DNA of 64,000 nt from Ignelater luminosus (lineage: Eukaryota; Arthropoda; Insecta; Coleoptera; Elateridae), in NCBI GenBank assembly GCA_011009095.1, contig VTPC01008707.1, positions 42,362 to 106,361 of the forward strand. Reading direction: 5' to 3'. Shown one piece after another: positions 11,290-24,399 of this stretch. The position numbers and the translations under genes are program-made. Below the pieces are notes generated by a model, which had not been told where the DNA came from, did no database searches, and worked only from the letters and a program-made list of their open reading frames with translations. Each line of letters starts with the position of its first letter. The stretch's first letter is position 1.

Positions 11290-14200
11290 ACTTTACCTTA
11301 ACACCTCGATTATTAGTTTGCAAAAATCAAACAGAGACTATACATATTCGCATGCTATACAAAATTACGAAGTAACCAAAAATTGCCTTGAAAAAGTCAG
11401 TGTAAAAAGTAACAATAAAAAAGTGTTCATTTGCTGTGATTGCAATAAAAAAGGGAAACAATTTTAAAACTGGTCCAACTTGTCAACTAAGGATAAGGGC
11501 ATTGTTTTGGTTTTTAAGAATGTCCAAAAGGAAATTAGTGAATGATAAATCGTTCCCGTGTATCCTTCAGCGAATGGATTAGTCTTATTAAAATGAAATG
11601 AGATATTGTAAATATTCGAACTATACCTGGACGAAGTTACTAGCCTCTGCAGAGCTAACTTGGAGAGTCAAACACTTTGCCCATGTGTTAGGCTTTTGTT
11701 CTAAAGGAAAATAAGAAGATTAATTAATTAATTGCCGATGCTCTACGCCAAAGGCCTAAATACAATATGCTTGAAGAAATTTTAATTTTCAGGCAGTAAC
11801 TGTTAAATGAAGTAGTTGCTCACCATCAACTCCTCAATAACCAGCAAGTTATATTCAACTGCCAATATAACATTCAATTCGGGCTGGAAAGGAGCACTAA
11901 AGCTCCTGGAGCTAAACCATCCTCTTAGGTAGAATTTCAAAATTTTTTTTTAGGTATAATTTGTGCACATGTTAATCTTTCTACTGTGATTTATAATTTT
12001 CCCATTTATTTGTCTTAAACTGAAGAATGAATTCTATGTTCGACATTCCATTCTGAAATCTGCTTGTATCTTTAGAAGTAATAGTCCAAGATAGTTCTAA
12101 ATGTTTCTTTATATTCGTTCAAATATTGTACCTTAGGAGACTCAGCAACGAGATTATTTTAAAATTTCTGTAACTCATATGATTGTTAAGATTCATAGAA
12201 AGTTTTATTCTGGCAAACCAAGGTCTCTTGGTATCAGTCTGCAGCTTTATAACGTTATTCTCTAAAAGTCAAATCAAATAAATGAGACTGCAGAATTACT
12301 CCGGTGAAACTAAGGCAGTAGCAGACGTTCAGTTAATTAATTAAAAGATGCTTTGCCACGTCTGCCGATTTTGCTTGTCATCAACCCGAAAACCCGCACA
12401 AGAATATTTTTCCACGTCCAATAAGTTTCAAAAATAATTTGAGCTGGCGTAAAAGTCTAATTTTTTTGGAAAAAAAAGTCAACAGTAAATCAATGCGAGC
12501 GTTTAATTGAGTTGCTAAATTAAGAGTCAGCGCGCTTTTTGGCCATCTCATTATTTCTTTGATATTTCTTTATGACGACTTATGAAACTCGGTGTCAGAC
12601 AATAATCAGTTATACTCGTACAAAAATTTGTGTTTTAAGTAGAAACTAGCAAGGTAAAGATCCACTTTTCACATATCTAATAGGCAATACAGAAAATTAA
12701 TTACAGACCCTTCGAACGCAAATTACATTAAACACTTGAATTTAGTGAAGATACTAATTTAGTTAAATTTATCATAATCTAGGCCCAGAAGCTCCATAGC
12801 TTTATAATCAGGTTATGCATGTTAGTTGTAAACGGAAATGGGAAAATATCGTAGTGTACGTTTTGTTACGTATAGTTGTTAGACGTCATATTAAAGATGC
12901 TAATTAAATAAGCAGATAATTACATGCTTAAATCAGCATCAGCAACACCGTAATAATTCTGTTTTCTGTGTAATAGTAATTTATATAAATTATAATTCCT
13001 GTGGCAGGTGTATATTGTGTGACTGATCAGGGGTAGACTAAATGAATTATTAGTTTATCCTCCTATGACGGAAGACAATTAAAGTCAAAAAGTCAGTTTG
13101 TAGCATTTCTTAATATTCAGAAAATTTGTTGCTGTATAAACCGCCTTCTGTTTGCAATATCTTTTTTTATCTTTTCAGGATTTTCTATAATTTGACGAAA
13201 TGTTTTAGTTTATAGCAGTAGTAGATTTATTGAGTATGGTTTGTATTAAAGTTCTGTTTTCAATTCGTTATTGGAAACTTGTATGTTACAGCTATTACAG
13301 GAGATAACTCTAAACAGTTATCAAAGCAGAAGCAATCTCCGTAACTGATGCAGAAATTTGTGTTTGTTGAACCTATTCCGGAAAGCATCAGATTACATTT
13401 CACAGGAGCAAATTACTCTAAAGCAGCACTTTAAAATTACAGGTAGTTTCATGGGAACATCCTGTGATCAATCAAGAACATCATAAATTCTGCCAGTCTT
13501 ATCATATAATCAAAATGGTTCTTGCAGCTTCAGTATAATACATAAAGACATTCGAGAATTTTAATTTAAAATAACTCTTAATACTTTTGTCGATTTATAA
13601 AACAACTGCAGCACTTGTTATTAAATCACATAGCGGCGATTCAATAGGTACAAAATTGTAGTTAAGGAAATTATTTCCTGTATAACTGATAAAAAGCTCA
13701 ATTAGATGTATCAAATTTAGATTTGTAATTAGAAACTAAAAGTATCATCCAAAACTTTGATTTACCAAAAGCCGATTAGTAACTCTGATAAGATTTTTAA
13801 TCAAACTTTTTTTTTATCGGCATCTTCTACAATTTTATTTTTATTCTTTCAGATTTTTTTGAAACTTTCTACAAAGATGGTTGACCCAAATAATCTGATT
13901 TTCTTGTGAAAGTCTTTCTGTAGAAGTCCCTTTAAAAAAAAACTAAAGTTAGCGTCCCTTTTATTCTAACAGATATATTTTTTTACGTCTGGCCAAGTGT
14001 CATTAAAAAATATGCTGACTATGTTTTTTCGTCGTTTTGGACTTATTTATTATAAAATTGCTTTAAGGATTTGATGATTGTGTAACTGATAAAAATTTAA
14101 AATGAAACCAAAATCATTCAAAAAAAGATTGAATCTTAAATATTACTTTTATATAAGAAACGTTTAATTATTCAAACGTACGTGGAACAAAAACCCCAAG

Positions 14201-15555
14201 TCAAAGATTTTTGTTTAAATTATGCATCCGCAATGTCGTCTTCCTTTTACAGAGTTCTAACAAAAAAGTAGTATCGGAAAAGGCCATCCTTCTAAATAAT
14301 AAATAAGGTCTATCTGGTGCCTAATCCAAAATGAAACCCTTGCAGTTTGAAGCTCTCTAAATAGAAGAGACTGCTTATTAATAATTTTCAAAGTCTAAAC
14401 TTTTAGCATTCCCTTTTGTTCTAAATCGCATGCTGTGTAAATATTATACCAACTCAGTTTGGTTGCTGCTTAAATAATGTTTCATTTTATGGCAAATATA
14501 CGAGCGTGCCTGCTATACAGTGTAAATACTGCAAGGTGATTTTATTCAATAGTATTGTGCTTGTTAAAGTATGCTGGTTGGTATTCTATATTAAAACACG
14601 TAAATTCTAAAACGTAATAAATTGTTAGAATTTCTTATAATTCTATAATCCACATTTGCTTGTTTTATATCTAGATAATTCTGTTATTTTTGTTTTATTT
14701 TCTTGTAAATACTAAACAGTTAGTAATGAAACATAACCTTGCCTTTTTTTCGAAGTTGTTACCAATAATACATTTTTATAAGTCGTGTGAAGAAAAGCAG
14801 CTGCAATCAATAATTGCGTGCAAAGCTGTCATGTACCTTTGTACACCTACCAGACATCAGTTGTAGTAACTTACATGTACTACAAAATAATATTTAATAC
14901 TCCTAAAAGATATTCTTAAATCTTCTTATATTAATGTTTACTCGAAATCTGAACAATCAATAAAACAAAAATCATAAAACTAAAGTTTCTTAATCACAAA
15001 AAGCAATATATTATTTCCACAAGATCGAGTGTTATTTATCGAAATATATCTCATTAAAGGCACTGATAGATTTTGTCAATCTAACTTGGCTAGATAAACA
15101 ACTACTTGACGTTACAAACTGCATTTTAGGTATTTTTGATACTGTAAGGGCTCAACTAATAATCTAGAAAAACTAATATTTACTAAAGTAAGTAATAAAT
15201 AATTCTAATTTTATATCAAACAAAGTGGCAGTTAAGTCAAGAAAGTCTAATAATTTTTATTTTATTTATTTATTTAACATCAATTTTTGTTTTGTCTTAT
15301 CTACGTTAGAGCTATAATTGAATGCGAAATACTGGAACACTAAGATTGATAAAGTTTGTCAAGAAACCGAAAAGAATTTAAACAACATACCAAAGTTAGT
15401 AATCGTCTTTTTGAGAATCCACATTTATTAAAAGTTGATCAGAGAATTCGCTCCCTCAGCCCGATCTGCACGCATCTTCTAGAGCGTTACTATTAAAAAG
15501 CACGTTTTGGAAAATCACAGATAAATTAGTGCATTAAATTGTGACGATTTCAGTT
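11290..15555. other. AT-rich non-coding DNA
   Basis: No assignable gene or repeat. The block is uniformly AT-rich with many short stops in all frames. Confidence 0.6.
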
Positions 15556-15559
15556 TGAG

Positions 15560-17090
15560 GTTAGGTTTCCAAATATTATTCTTTCTTCTTCTACACCATG
15601 CCTGAACTAAATGCCTATTGATACTTCGATTTGGTACTGTGCTTCCAAATATTATTCTTTATTTTCTTACAGCATGCATACTTGACCACAATGCAGCATT
15701 TGGCGTTAGTTGCAGAGTAAGAAGCATTTCTCGGCTTCCAGATATCGTCATCTGTGTAGAAATGGTGTTTCAAAATAAATTCTTTATTTCGCTCAAAGTG
15801 CACGACACTTTTGGGCGTAGTAGAAAGTTTGTTCATTTGGTTTTAGCAGGAGTTGCTAAAGTGATGTACCTTTACTCATTCCGATTAACGTGTAGCTTAT
15901 ACCTAACATGCCTAAAATTTGTTGAAAAACTAGAAAATCTAAAATCCTTGAAGTGGAAGAGGGACGACGCTGTATAAATCACCACACGCAAGACAAATAG
16001 GACATTTTGCACGGATAGCAAGCACATCTCTGACTTTTCTAGAAGAAGCACTGTCGTCCATCGCCGTGATCCATCAAGCTTTAATTCCGATCGTGTTCTG
16101 TTTTCGGGAAATATCTTGTGTCCCGGAAACTGTCGGATCGACCGTTTTTTGTTTTTGTCTTTGGCAGATAGTCTGTATCTCAGGAACGGCTGGCGCTATC
16201 GAGATGAGACTTGGGTCGCTAGGTATGCTGGATGAATGGCTCTCAGTAAATGTGTGTTTTGTTTGTTTTTTGTTTTCTTGCCCAATATCATGCATCCCAG
16301 TATTGGCTGGTTCTGTAGAAATGAAACTTGGACTGTTGGGTGGAGGGTTCACCAAAATTGGCCCATTCTACGGTGCAGCCAGAGCTATAATAGTTTAGAC
16401 ACATCTCTAAAATGGCTGATCCTATCAAGATGTTCCTTCCGAAGCGCACGTCGCATGCAGATGTACGAGAGAAATCTGTCCATTTGATTTTAGTGAGAAT
16501 CGCTAGAGGGCCCAAAGGTATGGTGTTAATCGTGCAGTAAGTAAGAAGCTACTTTGATTAATGTCTGGCTTCTACACCGACCGACAGACTTGGTTTTTTT
16601 GAGAAATATGTTGTATCTCGAGAACGACTGGTTCTGTCGAAATGGGACTTTTAAAGGATATGTGAGGGACCCACTGTCTTTAGCTGTTTCGACAGATATC
16701 CTGTATTTCAAGAACGCCCGGTTCAAGCGACGTACGACTTTGATTATTAGGTGTGGCGGTGGAATGGTTACCAAACGACCAAGGCGTCACCGGCCGTTTT
16801 TTTGTTTTTTTAACAGGTATCTTGTATCTCGGAAACGGCTGGTCCTATCGAGAATGGGACTTTGATTGTTATGCGTGGTGGTTTCCAAACAGTCCGGGCG
16901 CCACCGAACGTTTTTTTTTTTTTTTTTTTTGGAGAGATATCCTACATCTCAGGAATGGCCGATCCAAGCAAGATGGGACTTTGATAGTTAGGTAGCTCTA
17001 AGTCGGCCCTAGCCCGAGCCCTAATAATTCAGATACACCTCTGAAACGGCTTCTCCTACTGGTAGGCAGATGGATTAGGATTAACCAGAG
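15560..17090. repeat. degenerate GC-richer minisatellite
   Basis: A core of the form TATCTC(A/G)GGAACGGCTGG, followed by a CTATCGA-ATGGGACTTTGAT phrase, recurs near 16113, 16175, 16290, 16402, 16613, 16701, 16821, 16944 and 17036. Spacing is mostly 90-125 bp, with T-runs and GT(T)n spacers between units. A second module (CATTTGATTTTAG then a GAATCGCTAGAG-like tail) occurs near 15835 and 16478. A third (GTAAGAAGC) occurs near 15717 and 16540. CCAAATATTATTCTTT is duplicated at about 15570 and 15643. Open frames here are by-products of the repeat. Confidence 0.78.
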
Positions 17091-18059
17091 AGGGTTTAAA
17101 AAAAATGCTGTTTCAAGCAGCGCGGCCATTGCTTCGCGATACTGTACAGTAGTTTTTCCTTGCACGGCCGAAACCGGCCAACTCTATTGATAGCGGTATA
17201 AGTCAGGTTACGAAGAGGAATTCTAATAGGCAAAGGTTATAAGTGGAGCATCTCAGAGTTTTTTGGACTTATCAAAAACTTCACTATATACTCCAAGAAC
17301 TTTTTTGAAACACTGGATTTATTCGCAGAAAAAGACGCCGCTATTTTATACTGGCCAGTTCCCTCATACTAGCGGTTTCGATAAGCGGGAACACTGCACA
17401 CGGAGCAAATTGGTATGCCCGCGGTTTGAAAGTTACTGATACAATTAATTTGAATTACTTCAATTAAAATGCAATTATTAGTAATTTACATTAAACTAAA
17501 CACTAAACTATTAGTTTCAATTTTATATAATTTGAATAATTAATACAGCAGTGGCGGATTAACTAAAATACAAACTCGGCGAAACGGCAGTGACCCAATC
17601 GTTTCGAAAAATTGTTAGAACGGAAAGCATCATGTTTCAAAGAGACTTTTTCAACTAAAAAGAGGAAATAGCTTCCTTGTTGAGAGAAGCCGAAAAGTAA
17701 TAAAAAGCGGTTAAGCCATTAGCAACCAGTCTGTTGATTCGATTGCCAAATCCGCCCTTCTCCCTGCATTTAGGTAAAGCAATCCGCTCAGTTTGCCAGA
17801 AGGGAGCAGTCTGATATATTTTATAAACCACTTCACCAAGAAAAAAATAATAGCTGAATTAGGAAAGTATAAACTGAGTCAAGAAAGAACAAAAGACTAT
17901 GTGTTTACTGAGAGGACGCTAGAATTTGTCCTATAGGCTCAGTACTATGAGTACACAATTCGTTATTACCGTCATCAGTACCAGTACGACTCCGACCTTT
18001 ACAACTGCAGTACAACAGCTCGTGTTAACACCAATTTCGTCCGTTATTTATCCATCTTT

Positions 18060-18348
18060 AAGTACTCCAACACCCTTCCCATTATATACCATCACAACAG
18101 CTGCCGTCCGCATAACAGTTTCCGTCAATACAATATTTTCCGTCCGTACAGCAATTGCCGTCAATGCAGCAATAATTACCGTCAACAATTTTTTTCTGTA
18201 CAACAATTGTCTGTTTTAGTACATGGTCTGTAGCTCCAGGGCAGGCAGGCCGAAACGTAGACCGAAGGTAAATTGGTAAAGAGTTGGTGATAAGCAACTG
18301 CAACGCCTTGTGATTCTGAATCTCTTCTCCAGCAGGAGTACTAAGCAC
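18060..18348 (-). repeat. short tandem repeat encoding DG-N-C-C motifs on the minus strand
   Basis: Between about 18080 and 18200 an imperfect 15-21 bp repeat with the core CCGTCAA / GCAATT runs through the sequence. Read on the minus strand it gives DGNYCCI, DGNCCT, DGKYCI, DGNCYA and DGSCCDG inside an 88-codon frame ending at 18082. The upstream part of that frame (residues 1-55) is not repetitive and resembles nothing I know. A Cys-rich secreted-protein repeat is conceivable, but there is no signal peptide and the neighbourhood is retroelement-like, so a minisatellite in transposon debris is more likely. Confidence 0.6.
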
Positions 18349-18359
18349 CTTCCTTTGGT

Positions 18360-18640
18360 TGGGGCCCTAAAGAGGTTACTTCCTCATGCGCTGTTTTCTG
18401 CTGTGCGAGCAAGCTATTGCTCACGATCTCTCGGATATTGCGTAGTAGACACTTAGGTATCATTTCCTTAGCACTGTGTATTGCTGGTCGAAAACCGAAG
18501 TGCACTGTGGCGTGTAGCGGATATCGCGGTCATTCTCCCGATATAGAGTGTTGTCGTTCGGGTGGACATATCGAACTGCTTCTGGACGCAAAGAACCCCC
18601 TTCTACTAACTGCTCGAAGATCGAGCTATCCGCATTGCTA
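18360..18640 (-). other. unrecognised coding-like GC-rich segment
   Basis: The minus strand has balanced codon use and a stretch reading LRPEAVRYVHPNDNTLYREN. It matches no family I can name. It lies between the Cys-rich repeat and the Gypsy integrase remnant and may belong to an old retroelement. Confidence 0.35.
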
Positions 18641-18649
18641 GTTTATGAA

Positions 18650-19440
18650 TATTGATGAATGAATGTACTTCCTTTATTTAACTAAATTCCTTTTTATTAG
18701 TTCAGTTTTTTAACTCTATCATTAATAAAATTAATCATTGAATAATACAACGAAGTTTATTAATTGAAAATTAATTACTCTAGACGTGTTGATTCGAATT
18801 TAACCAAAAGTGGTAATTAATTTTAATTAATAAATTTTTTTATTTCTCTTTTTCTTTAGGTTTAATAAACTGTGTTCAATCACAATTAGTTTTAAGTTGT
18901 AACGTCAGTTATAACGAACTTAATTTTGCGCGAGGATAAGGAAATTATACATACAATAAAACACAAAACAAATTAAATATACATATTGAACAAATTGAGC
19001 ACTAATTACTCGAACTAGAAGAACTCAAACAATTTCACCAACTCAGTACTCCTAGCCAAATCAACACCTTCCAACGAGAGCTCGGCTAGAAGAAAGTCAA
19101 CCGACTCGGTATCCGTCGCATCGCAAAACAAATCACTCAGCTTCACACCGATGAAGCACTCTACAAGAGCCAAAAAATAGAAGAACAATAATAATAGAAA
19201 ACCAAAAACCAAAATCAGGACAGGGTTTACTAAATTTTCTTATTGGTAAAAAGTTACCAAAAAATCTCACCCGAAGTCCTAAAAAAAATAAAAAGGCAGC
19301 ACAGACCAGGGTGTAGGTAGTCTGCTGCAAGTGACACTCTGTCGCTCATCCAGCCTCCCAATGACGACGAGCCGTAATAAAATAAATATCGAACTTGATA
19401 ATGATGTTCATTGAAGTGACCGCTTTCTCACCCAACCAGT
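18650..19440. other. AT-rich stretch next to a Gypsy remnant
   Basis: 18650-19000 is very AT-rich with nothing recognisable. 19015-19330 has GC-richer coding-like DNA on both strands that may be the 3' part of the neighbouring fossil. No LTR pair was found. Confidence 0.4.
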
Positions 19441-19444
19441 TCCC

Positions 19445-19680
19445 CAGTAACGAAACTACCTAGGAGGCCGAGATCCTCTTATAGATTGAAGGTTCCTTAC
19501 GCAGTATCTTTCCAGGTCATCACCGGCTAAATTGATCAAATCATACGCCAAGGGGTTAATAATTGGGTGTGTTACATATTTCTCGTACCTGGGGAGATGG
19601 AGCCTATAAAACTGCCGCAAGGCACAAGACCGGGCAAAGTTCCTTTTCAGTACATGTTCTCCGACTCTGAATGAATGAGA
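19445..19680 (-). mobile_element. Ty3/Gypsy fossil, integrase C-terminal part
   Basis: The minus-strand translation carries FRVGEHVLKRNFARS, then FYRLHLPRYEKYVTHP and INPLAYDLINLAGDDLER. It matches the K-VGD-V-(K/R)NF...KL.P+Y.GP..I....P..Y.L.D..G layout of the C-terminal domain of insect Gypsy integrases. GC-richer sequence on both sides (about 17.1-20.04 kb) may belong to the same fossil, but I cannot assign it. Broken and old. Confidence 0.6.
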
Positions 19681-20039
19681 ATGAGAATATCAAGAATATG
19701 TAGGAAGGATTATTTAAAATCGAGAGTGGTAGACTTACAACTTTTTTTTGGGTCTAGTAGGTAGAGGTTTTAGCACCACGAGATGACTTTTTGGGCACAA
19801 CAGGTTCTTCAATAACGTGAACTCTGAGCAGCGACGGTGCAAGGTGACTATCGCCTTGATGATTTTTATAAAATCTCCCTTGTCCGTGGTTACTACCACT
19901 CTACTAAGTTTAGACGGGAATTAAAATCGATTTGGGGTTGAGAGGAAAACGGTTGATGTAATCTGGAGGTTACTCCTTGGAAACTATGCCCAAAGCAAAA
20001 TTTCTGTCTGGGTCGTCCACAATCATGGAAATACAAGTA

Positions 20040-23000
20040 ACAGTTGTGACAGTTCAAAATAGTGCAATAATAAAATAAATTTAAATATTTGGAAAATTAT
20101 ATCCTGTGTCCTGCGTGCTATAAGAAATAACATTGAAAAGTTCGTTAACCCTAATTGATCTCAATATGAAATAAACTACAAAAAAGTTAATTAACTTATC
20201 TATCAGTGTGAACTTATAACTCACAAAACCTCTGCAACAATTGAAAACTACTAAAGAAATACAAGTCCACACCGACAGCACAGATTAACTAGAACACATG
20301 TAATGGAAACAAAAAGTGAACGTTATAAAGTTTTTTCTGATTTTAGCATCATAAATATCTGAATTACCGTCCATTGTCTAGGTTGACTTGGCAAGAGGTA
20401 TGGCACTTTCGTTCCCAATAAAGTACCTGGAGCACGAGAAAGTTTAAATCAGCAAAATGGACAAAAGGTGCGTTACAAGCGTCAATATAATGTTTCGTTG
20501 TTAGTAAATCAAATTTGTCTTTCGTGTGAGGCAATGTCGCAATTTTATAATGATGAGATTGAAGAATTAAATTAATGATTCAGAAAATATGTTAATGCTG
20601 CTGACCTCAATGAAATTTGTTTGAAAGGAATATTGTTGAGAGTTTTTTATATTTTAGATTTACTTCTTTTGATGTTGACTAAAAGGACTAAAAGTCATTA
20701 TACCTTTCGTGTCAATCTAGTTTGTAGTAAATCAATTCTGCTCATTTGTTCTATGCTTCCACTCCTTACTGATGTCTAAGTAAGTATGAATGGGTTTATT
20801 ATAAAGCTGGTTATAGATGCACTAATAGGGTCATGGAAGAAAGTGTTTTAAGCATAATTAATCTATGCACATAATCCAATTTCTAAAAAAATTTCACATT
20901 TGTATTTATTTATTAGATTACAGAACAAATCTTCATAACTCTGACACAAAAACACTGACTGCCATTAAAAAATTAGGAAAAAGAAAATAATTCAAACCTT
21001 GTATTATGTAAACATGGATTTGGAATAGATAATGAGATAAGGCCTAAAACCAAGCTAACAAAACAGTTTTCGTTCTGAAAACAGTCTGTTTCATACTACA
21101 GCGTATGATACAAAGTAGTACCTAAACTTTATTACGCTTTAAGATAAATCTTGCCTTCATTTTTATGAACACTGAAACTGATATCTTGCTATAAAAGTGT
21201 ATTACACAGTAGGATGATGTTCAAATTTGTCATAATTACCCAACAGCAATGCAGGTACATCAAAAATATTAACTGCAAAGGCACACAAACGTGATACAGA
21301 TATAATCGAAATAATTTCAACGTCGTTTGCTCTATTTGACGTTATTTTGTTAAAGGATCAGTTCATTTCAGCCTGATTAATATTCAAAATAATCGGTTAT
21401 GGTTATGCGAGACTGTAACTTTAACACGGGGTGTATATAACGATCGTGGAAATGTTAAGCTCGTGTGGAATTTATTACAGTGTACATCGTTATATCTCCC
21501 GCCGCGTTCCATTCTTGGCATTCCCTTTTGTTATGCTTTTAGGTGATCATTCTAATTTCCTTAAAAACGTAAAAGTAAAGAACGCTTTTAGAATTTTATA
21601 AAATGCCCGTACTGAATTTCAGTATATCGTTTTATGCCGACGACAGGTGAAGACAAATTTAATTAGTTCATTAACAAATTTGAAATAGGGAACCTTGTCT
21701 GGGTATTAGATTAATTTCGTAATTTCCGGGTCCCAAGTGTTCACAATTTTCAGTTACAAGAGGATTATAATTATTTCACTCTATAAACGAATTTTACACC
21801 TAATTAACGCCCCATTTATAAAGATGGATATGTCGAGTGTCATACAATTAAAAAGTACCTCGTGTAAGGTCGAGGGTCACGGAATTATCGACCAGTTGTA
21901 GCTTCTATAATAAATTTTTAAGGGGCGCTATTTTCAGTTGGTGCCGTGCTGGACTGTTATTAATTTTATTCTTTTATTCACTCCAAGGCAGGCTGGAAGG
22001 AGTCGTACGCAATAAATTTTAATCTCTCTGTCGATGTCTTAACGTTAAAAGACATAAAAGACGAATGACCGCCTTTATAGTGTACGATAAAGCTTTGTCC
22101 TTTAAATGTTCCCTCTACTGCCGAACACTAAATTGATACCACTGATGTTGTTTCTCTTGTCCAAAACAGAAAGTGGAAATGTCGAAAACTCAAATAATTC
22201 AATTGGAACCTCTGATTATGAAGACTCGATAACGACTAAAGTTCCTGTGAAATGTTCAAGAAATAACGTTTTCTGATTAACAAATAACAGTCTGTTATTA
22301 CAGAGGTTGTGCCTTAAAACGAATGATATAAAATGCCCTGTAAGAGGAGTCATGTGCTCGTTACATTTTATGGTAGTTGTTAACTTGGGTGTAATAAAAT
22401 AAACTGTTCCTACAAAATACTGGAACGTAAAAAGAAAAAAAAGCACCTTAACCGTTAACAAAAACTTGTAAACTTTTTGTAGAGTTTTTAATGCCCTATA
22501 GAAAGTCCTAGGATTCTTTAAACGTTTGACAAAAAAATACGAGGAGCAAAGTGTGCAAAAACTCCCAGCGGCACATTTTCACTATCTAATGCATTCTGGG
22601 TAAACGAATGCGGGTATGCTATAGCGACGTCCATTAAATTCAGTAATAAATCAGATTTACCTCGTATAAGACATGATTCGTTGCTGGAAATTGATGTACT
22701 CCAGGGTATCTGAGAGTGGAGTCCGAATTTCGTTTAGTGGAATTAGGAAACGTATATGGACTTTCCTGACTGGTTTAATATAACGCTGTCTAGTTCCAGA
22801 CAGGATTATTATCTTAATATTAGATATCAGATTAGTAATGTCATATTTGAAATGAATTGCTCTTCGTAACATAACAAACTCAATTCAATAACAAGTAAGA
22901 ATGGATAAATTTTAAAGGATTGTTAACCAGCATTTAGGTAATATAAATAATTGACTTTTAAATTAAAAGTAATAGAAAATTGCAACTTTTTTTATTTTTC

Positions 23001-23385
23001 ATTAAACTTAAATAAAAATATTAAATGCTGCTACTACTACTCTTTCCTAATCAAGTCTTGTTTATTGATAAATGTCAAGGTATTACTATTGAACGAAATA
23101 AACACGATACAACTGACCTCATTAAATTAGAATTCTACGTTTTATTTACATTATAATCTATTAACTGTCTTTATTTGATTCAGTTGGCTAATTCTGATTT
23201 TGCCTCTGTAAGAAACTTTTTTCAAAAGTAGATGAATGAATATGTCTGCAGAATAAAATCCAATTGAAAGGGTTTTCATCACTGAACTTTGTGTATTTGA
23301 TCCATTCTATTCGCCCCTCGTTTTCATTTTCTCTTACCATGACATTCCTCACCCTCAAGACAAATCTATCACTACTAGTCACAAT
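20040..23385. other. AT-rich non-coding DNA
   Basis: No gene recognised. A small inverted repeat, TATATAACGAT and ATCGTTATAT, flanks about 45 bp near 21433-21495. The stretch from 21.3 to 22.1 kb looks less repetitive than its neighbours. Confidence 0.55.
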
Positions 23386-23399
23386 TCGCTTTAGACAAA

Positions 23400-23960
23400 A
23401 TCGCCCTCCTCACACGATTGGAGATTTGGCTCCAGAGGTGAAAGATAAGATTTAATCCTAACAAAACCCAAGTGATTTTCTTTAGAAATCCAGAAAAACC
23501 CACCAAGTAAAAACTGGCTGAGAACAATGTTCACCTCATACTATAGGCCAGCCATGTGCAGTTGTCTCCAATAGCCGTCTACCTGGAAATCACGTTTTCT
23601 AGAACCTTTTCTTGAACCCAAGAAACAAAGCGATGCAACAGCAAGCTCCCTGCTTTTCGCTTTGAGCGGTGGCAGTTTAAGATCCCACAAGCGCACATTC
23701 GTTGACAGTTACAAAATTTTTATCCTTTCTATCACGGATTATTGTTTCATCTGTTTTGAAACTGCTGCTCCCAGACTCGTAGAATTGCTAAGCAAGAAGT
23801 AGATAGAAAATTATTTCGGCGATATCTAGCTGGAATAATTCTGATAGACACCAGACTCGACTTCTTGCCTGGGGGTTTTGTGAAGAGGATAGAAGAACCG
23901 AATTGGTGCTCTCAATACGCTTAGAGCTCTAACCGGTTTCTGTTTCCTTGCCCGATCTTT
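23400..23960 (+). mobile_element. LINE reverse transcriptase fragment, inactive
   Basis: The plus strand reads LEIWLQR, then KIRFNPNKTQVIFFRNP from 23442. This matches the W..(K)W.+kiNp+KT..i.F block that follows the catalytic YADD loop in Jockey/R1/LOA-group LINE reverse transcriptases. Downstream, a VYLEITFSRT phrase fits the YLGI.ld..l.w thumb motif. Frames change and stops intervene, and no YADD box is visible upstream. A truncated 5'-deleted copy is likely. Clade assignment is not possible from this piece. Confidence 0.65.
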
Positions 23961-23999
23961 AACACATCCTAGACAACACCTTCCTGACCACCAAATAAC

Positions 24000-24377
24000 C
24001 TAAACCCCAACCCTTTCATACCAACAACCTACCCAACATATTAACCGGTCGGAATATCCAATTACCAAACATTTTGCAACTTCATAACCCTCCAATGCAG
24101 CCATGTCCACAAAACCACAATTGTGTTTAATTGCTGAGGTTCCACCATGATACCAGAGGCCACAAACATACGGGAATACCAGCCGTGGTAGGCTACGGTG
24201 CAGTCGTTGTATGAGTAGCGTACTCATCGTGATTACTTTTATTGTAACCAGCGGAATATTAGGAGCAACTCGGCACGGGTTATAGACGGCAATCCCTGTA
24301 TAGTTTCTTCTGGACCGAACAAGCTTTTGAAATCTCTCCTCCACCCTTTCCAAAAAATTAAACTTCAATAAAGCCAA
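24000..24377 (-). other. unrecognised 125-codon open frame
   Basis: A minus-strand frame beginning MALLKFNFLERVEERFQKL and ending at 24000. It contains several Cys and Trp (CGLWYHGGTSAIKHNCGF, LICWVGCWYERVGV). No signal peptide, clear membrane segment or known motif is visible. It follows the LINE fragment in the opposite orientation, and the DNA is GC-richer than the surroundings. It may be a chance frame in repeat DNA. Confidence 0.25.
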
Positions 24378-24399
24378 AAAAAATCGAATTATCTTCTGT

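Noticed and set aside
16066-16995. Several overlapping open frames of 75-110 codons on both strands
   Set aside because: They coincide with the minisatellite, whose GC-rich repeats lack stops; no conserved protein is read.
17926-18219. 97-codon Thr/Ser-rich plus frame (mucin-like)
   Set aside because: It is the opposite-strand shadow of the short tandem repeat and has no signal peptide.
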